Below are positions 63,418-64,000 of a DNA stretch of 64,000 bases, piece by piece. The translations under genes and the position numbers were made by a program. The notes beneath the pieces were generated by a model that saw only the letters and a list, made by a program, of their open reading frames with translations, had not been told where the DNA came from and ran no database searches. Position 1 is the stretch's first letter, and the number at the start of each line of letters is the position of its first letter. Origin of the DNA: UBA4427 sp046351135 (GTDB taxonomy: Bacteria > Myxococcota_A > UBA9160 > UBA4427); contig JAXLZA010000017.1 of the NCBI GenBank assembly GCA_046351135.1, forward strand, positions 1 to 64,000, read 5' to 3'.

Positions 63418-64000
63418 CTAATGCCGGAAGTGCCGCGTCCCCGTCAGCAGCATCGGAATGCCCAGCCGATCCGCCGCGGCGATCACCTCTTCGTCCCGGG
63501 TCGAGCCGCCGGGCTGGACGACCGCCACCGCCCCGGCGCCGATCGCCGTCTCGAGCCCGTCCGGGAACGGGAAGAAGGCATCGCTCGCGAGCACCGATCC
63601 CGCGAGCGAGATCCCGACCCGCGCCGCCTTCGCCGCCGCCGCATGGACCGCGTCGACTCGCGAGGTCGCGCCGCCCCCGATCGCGAGCGTGCGATTCTCG
63701 GCCGCGAAGACGATGGCGTTGCTCTTCACGTGCTTCACCACGCGCCAGGCGAACTCGAGCGCACGGCGCTGCGCATCGCTCGGCGCCTGCTTCGTCGCGA
63801 GGCGCGCGACGGCGACCTCGTCGGGCGCCGGATCCGCCTGCTGGACCAGCAGCCCACCGTAGACCCGCCGCAGCTCGAGCTGGCCCGCGTCGATCTTGTC
63901 GCGATCGAAGCGCAGCAGCCGGCGATTCTTCTTCTTCTTGAGCAGCGCGAGGGCCTCGTCGCTGAAGCCGGGGGCGATCAGGACCTCGGTGAAGATCTCG
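63418..64000 (-). CDS. purH: Bifunctional purine enzyme PurH, C-terminal part (cut by window edge)
   Basis: The last 193 residues of the AICAR transformylase/IMP cyclohydrolase are visible; the 5' part lies beyond 64000. The transformylase domain is recognised by EVLIAPGFSDEALALLKKKK, RRVYGGLLVQQADPAPDEV, VVKHVKSNAIVFA, GGGATSRVDAV, LASDAFFPFPDGLETA and the C-terminal LTGTRHFRH. It catalyses the last two steps to IMP. It precedes purD on the same strand. Confidence 0.96.
   Translation of the reverse strand, partial: EIFTEVLIAPGFSDEALALLKKKKNRRLLRFDRDKIDAGQLELRRVYGGLLVQQADPAPDEVAVARLATKQAPSDAQRRALEFAWRVVKHVKSNAIVFAAENRTLAIGGGATSRVDAVHAAAAKAARVGISLAGSVLASDAFFPFPDGLETAIGAGAVAVVQPGGSTRDEEVIAAADRLGIPMLLTGTRHFRH

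Overview
The window is a high-GC, gene-dense stretch of chromosome from a Gram-negative bacterium. Outer-membrane lipoproteins, a beta-barrel protein, a Wza/Wzz-type export set and an exosortase (XrtA) locus all point to two membranes. Gene content (XrtA locus, several sigma-54 response regulators, TrmFO, a J-protein/Hsp70/TPR operon, KorAB-type 2-oxoglutarate oxidation) resembles deltaproteobacterial lineages (Myxococcota or Desulfobacterota and relatives). That placement is inference, not a taxonomic call. I found no tRNA, rRNA, CRISPR array, insertion sequence or prophage; nearly everything is core genome or a resident polysaccharide locus.

Layout. 1-3.9 kb (minus): an uncharacterised acidic/proline-rich protein, a PilF/PilW-like TPR lipoprotein, a RodZ-like membrane HTH protein and RecO. 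4.3-13.7 kb: a TCA-cycle block, with korAB (plus) and sucCD and mdh (minus) giving 2-oxoglutarate to succinyl-CoA to succinate plus the malate step, an MFS transporter, then aspS carrying a residue typical of non-discriminating aspartyl-tRNA synthetases. 14.0-20.2 kb (minus): a J-domain/TPR protein, a lidless Hsp70, a small TPR protein and a PAS pseudo-histidine-kinase in overlapping or closely packed frames, followed by a GAF-GGDEF diguanylate cyclase. 20.5-31.3 kb (minus): argF, argB, a REC-GAF-GAF regulator, hslU/hslV, xerC, trmFO, dprA and a LysM protein.

31.5-49.2 kb is the exopolysaccharide/exosortase locus. On the minus strand it runs from PrsR (sigma-54 regulator) through Wza-like, beta-barrel, Wzz-like, AAA ATPase, CpsD-type kinase, WecA-like sugar-phosphate transferase and UDP-glucose dehydrogenase, then a Crp/Fnr regulator with its own Crp-like site, and a giant TPR lipoprotein (PrsT-like). 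Diverging on the plus strand are UDP-GlcNAc 2-epimerase, exosortase, EpsI and a GT4 glycosyltransferase. A histidine kinase/sigma-54 regulator pair and a heparinase-type lyase lie just beyond. Together these suggest a uronic-acid- and HexNAc-containing surface polymer made and exported with PEP-CTERM-type protein sorting, under Crp-type and sigma-54 control. No PEP-CTERM substrate protein, flippase or polymerase is visible here.

49-64 kb is mostly housekeeping: ligA, rsmI, yraN, the rpsP-khpA-rimM-trmD-rplS ribosome/tRNA operon with a convincing sigma-70 promoter, a small zinc-ribbon protein, dciA (helicase loader), a DUF1015 protein, purD and the 3' part of purH, which runs off the right edge. 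recO runs off the left edge.
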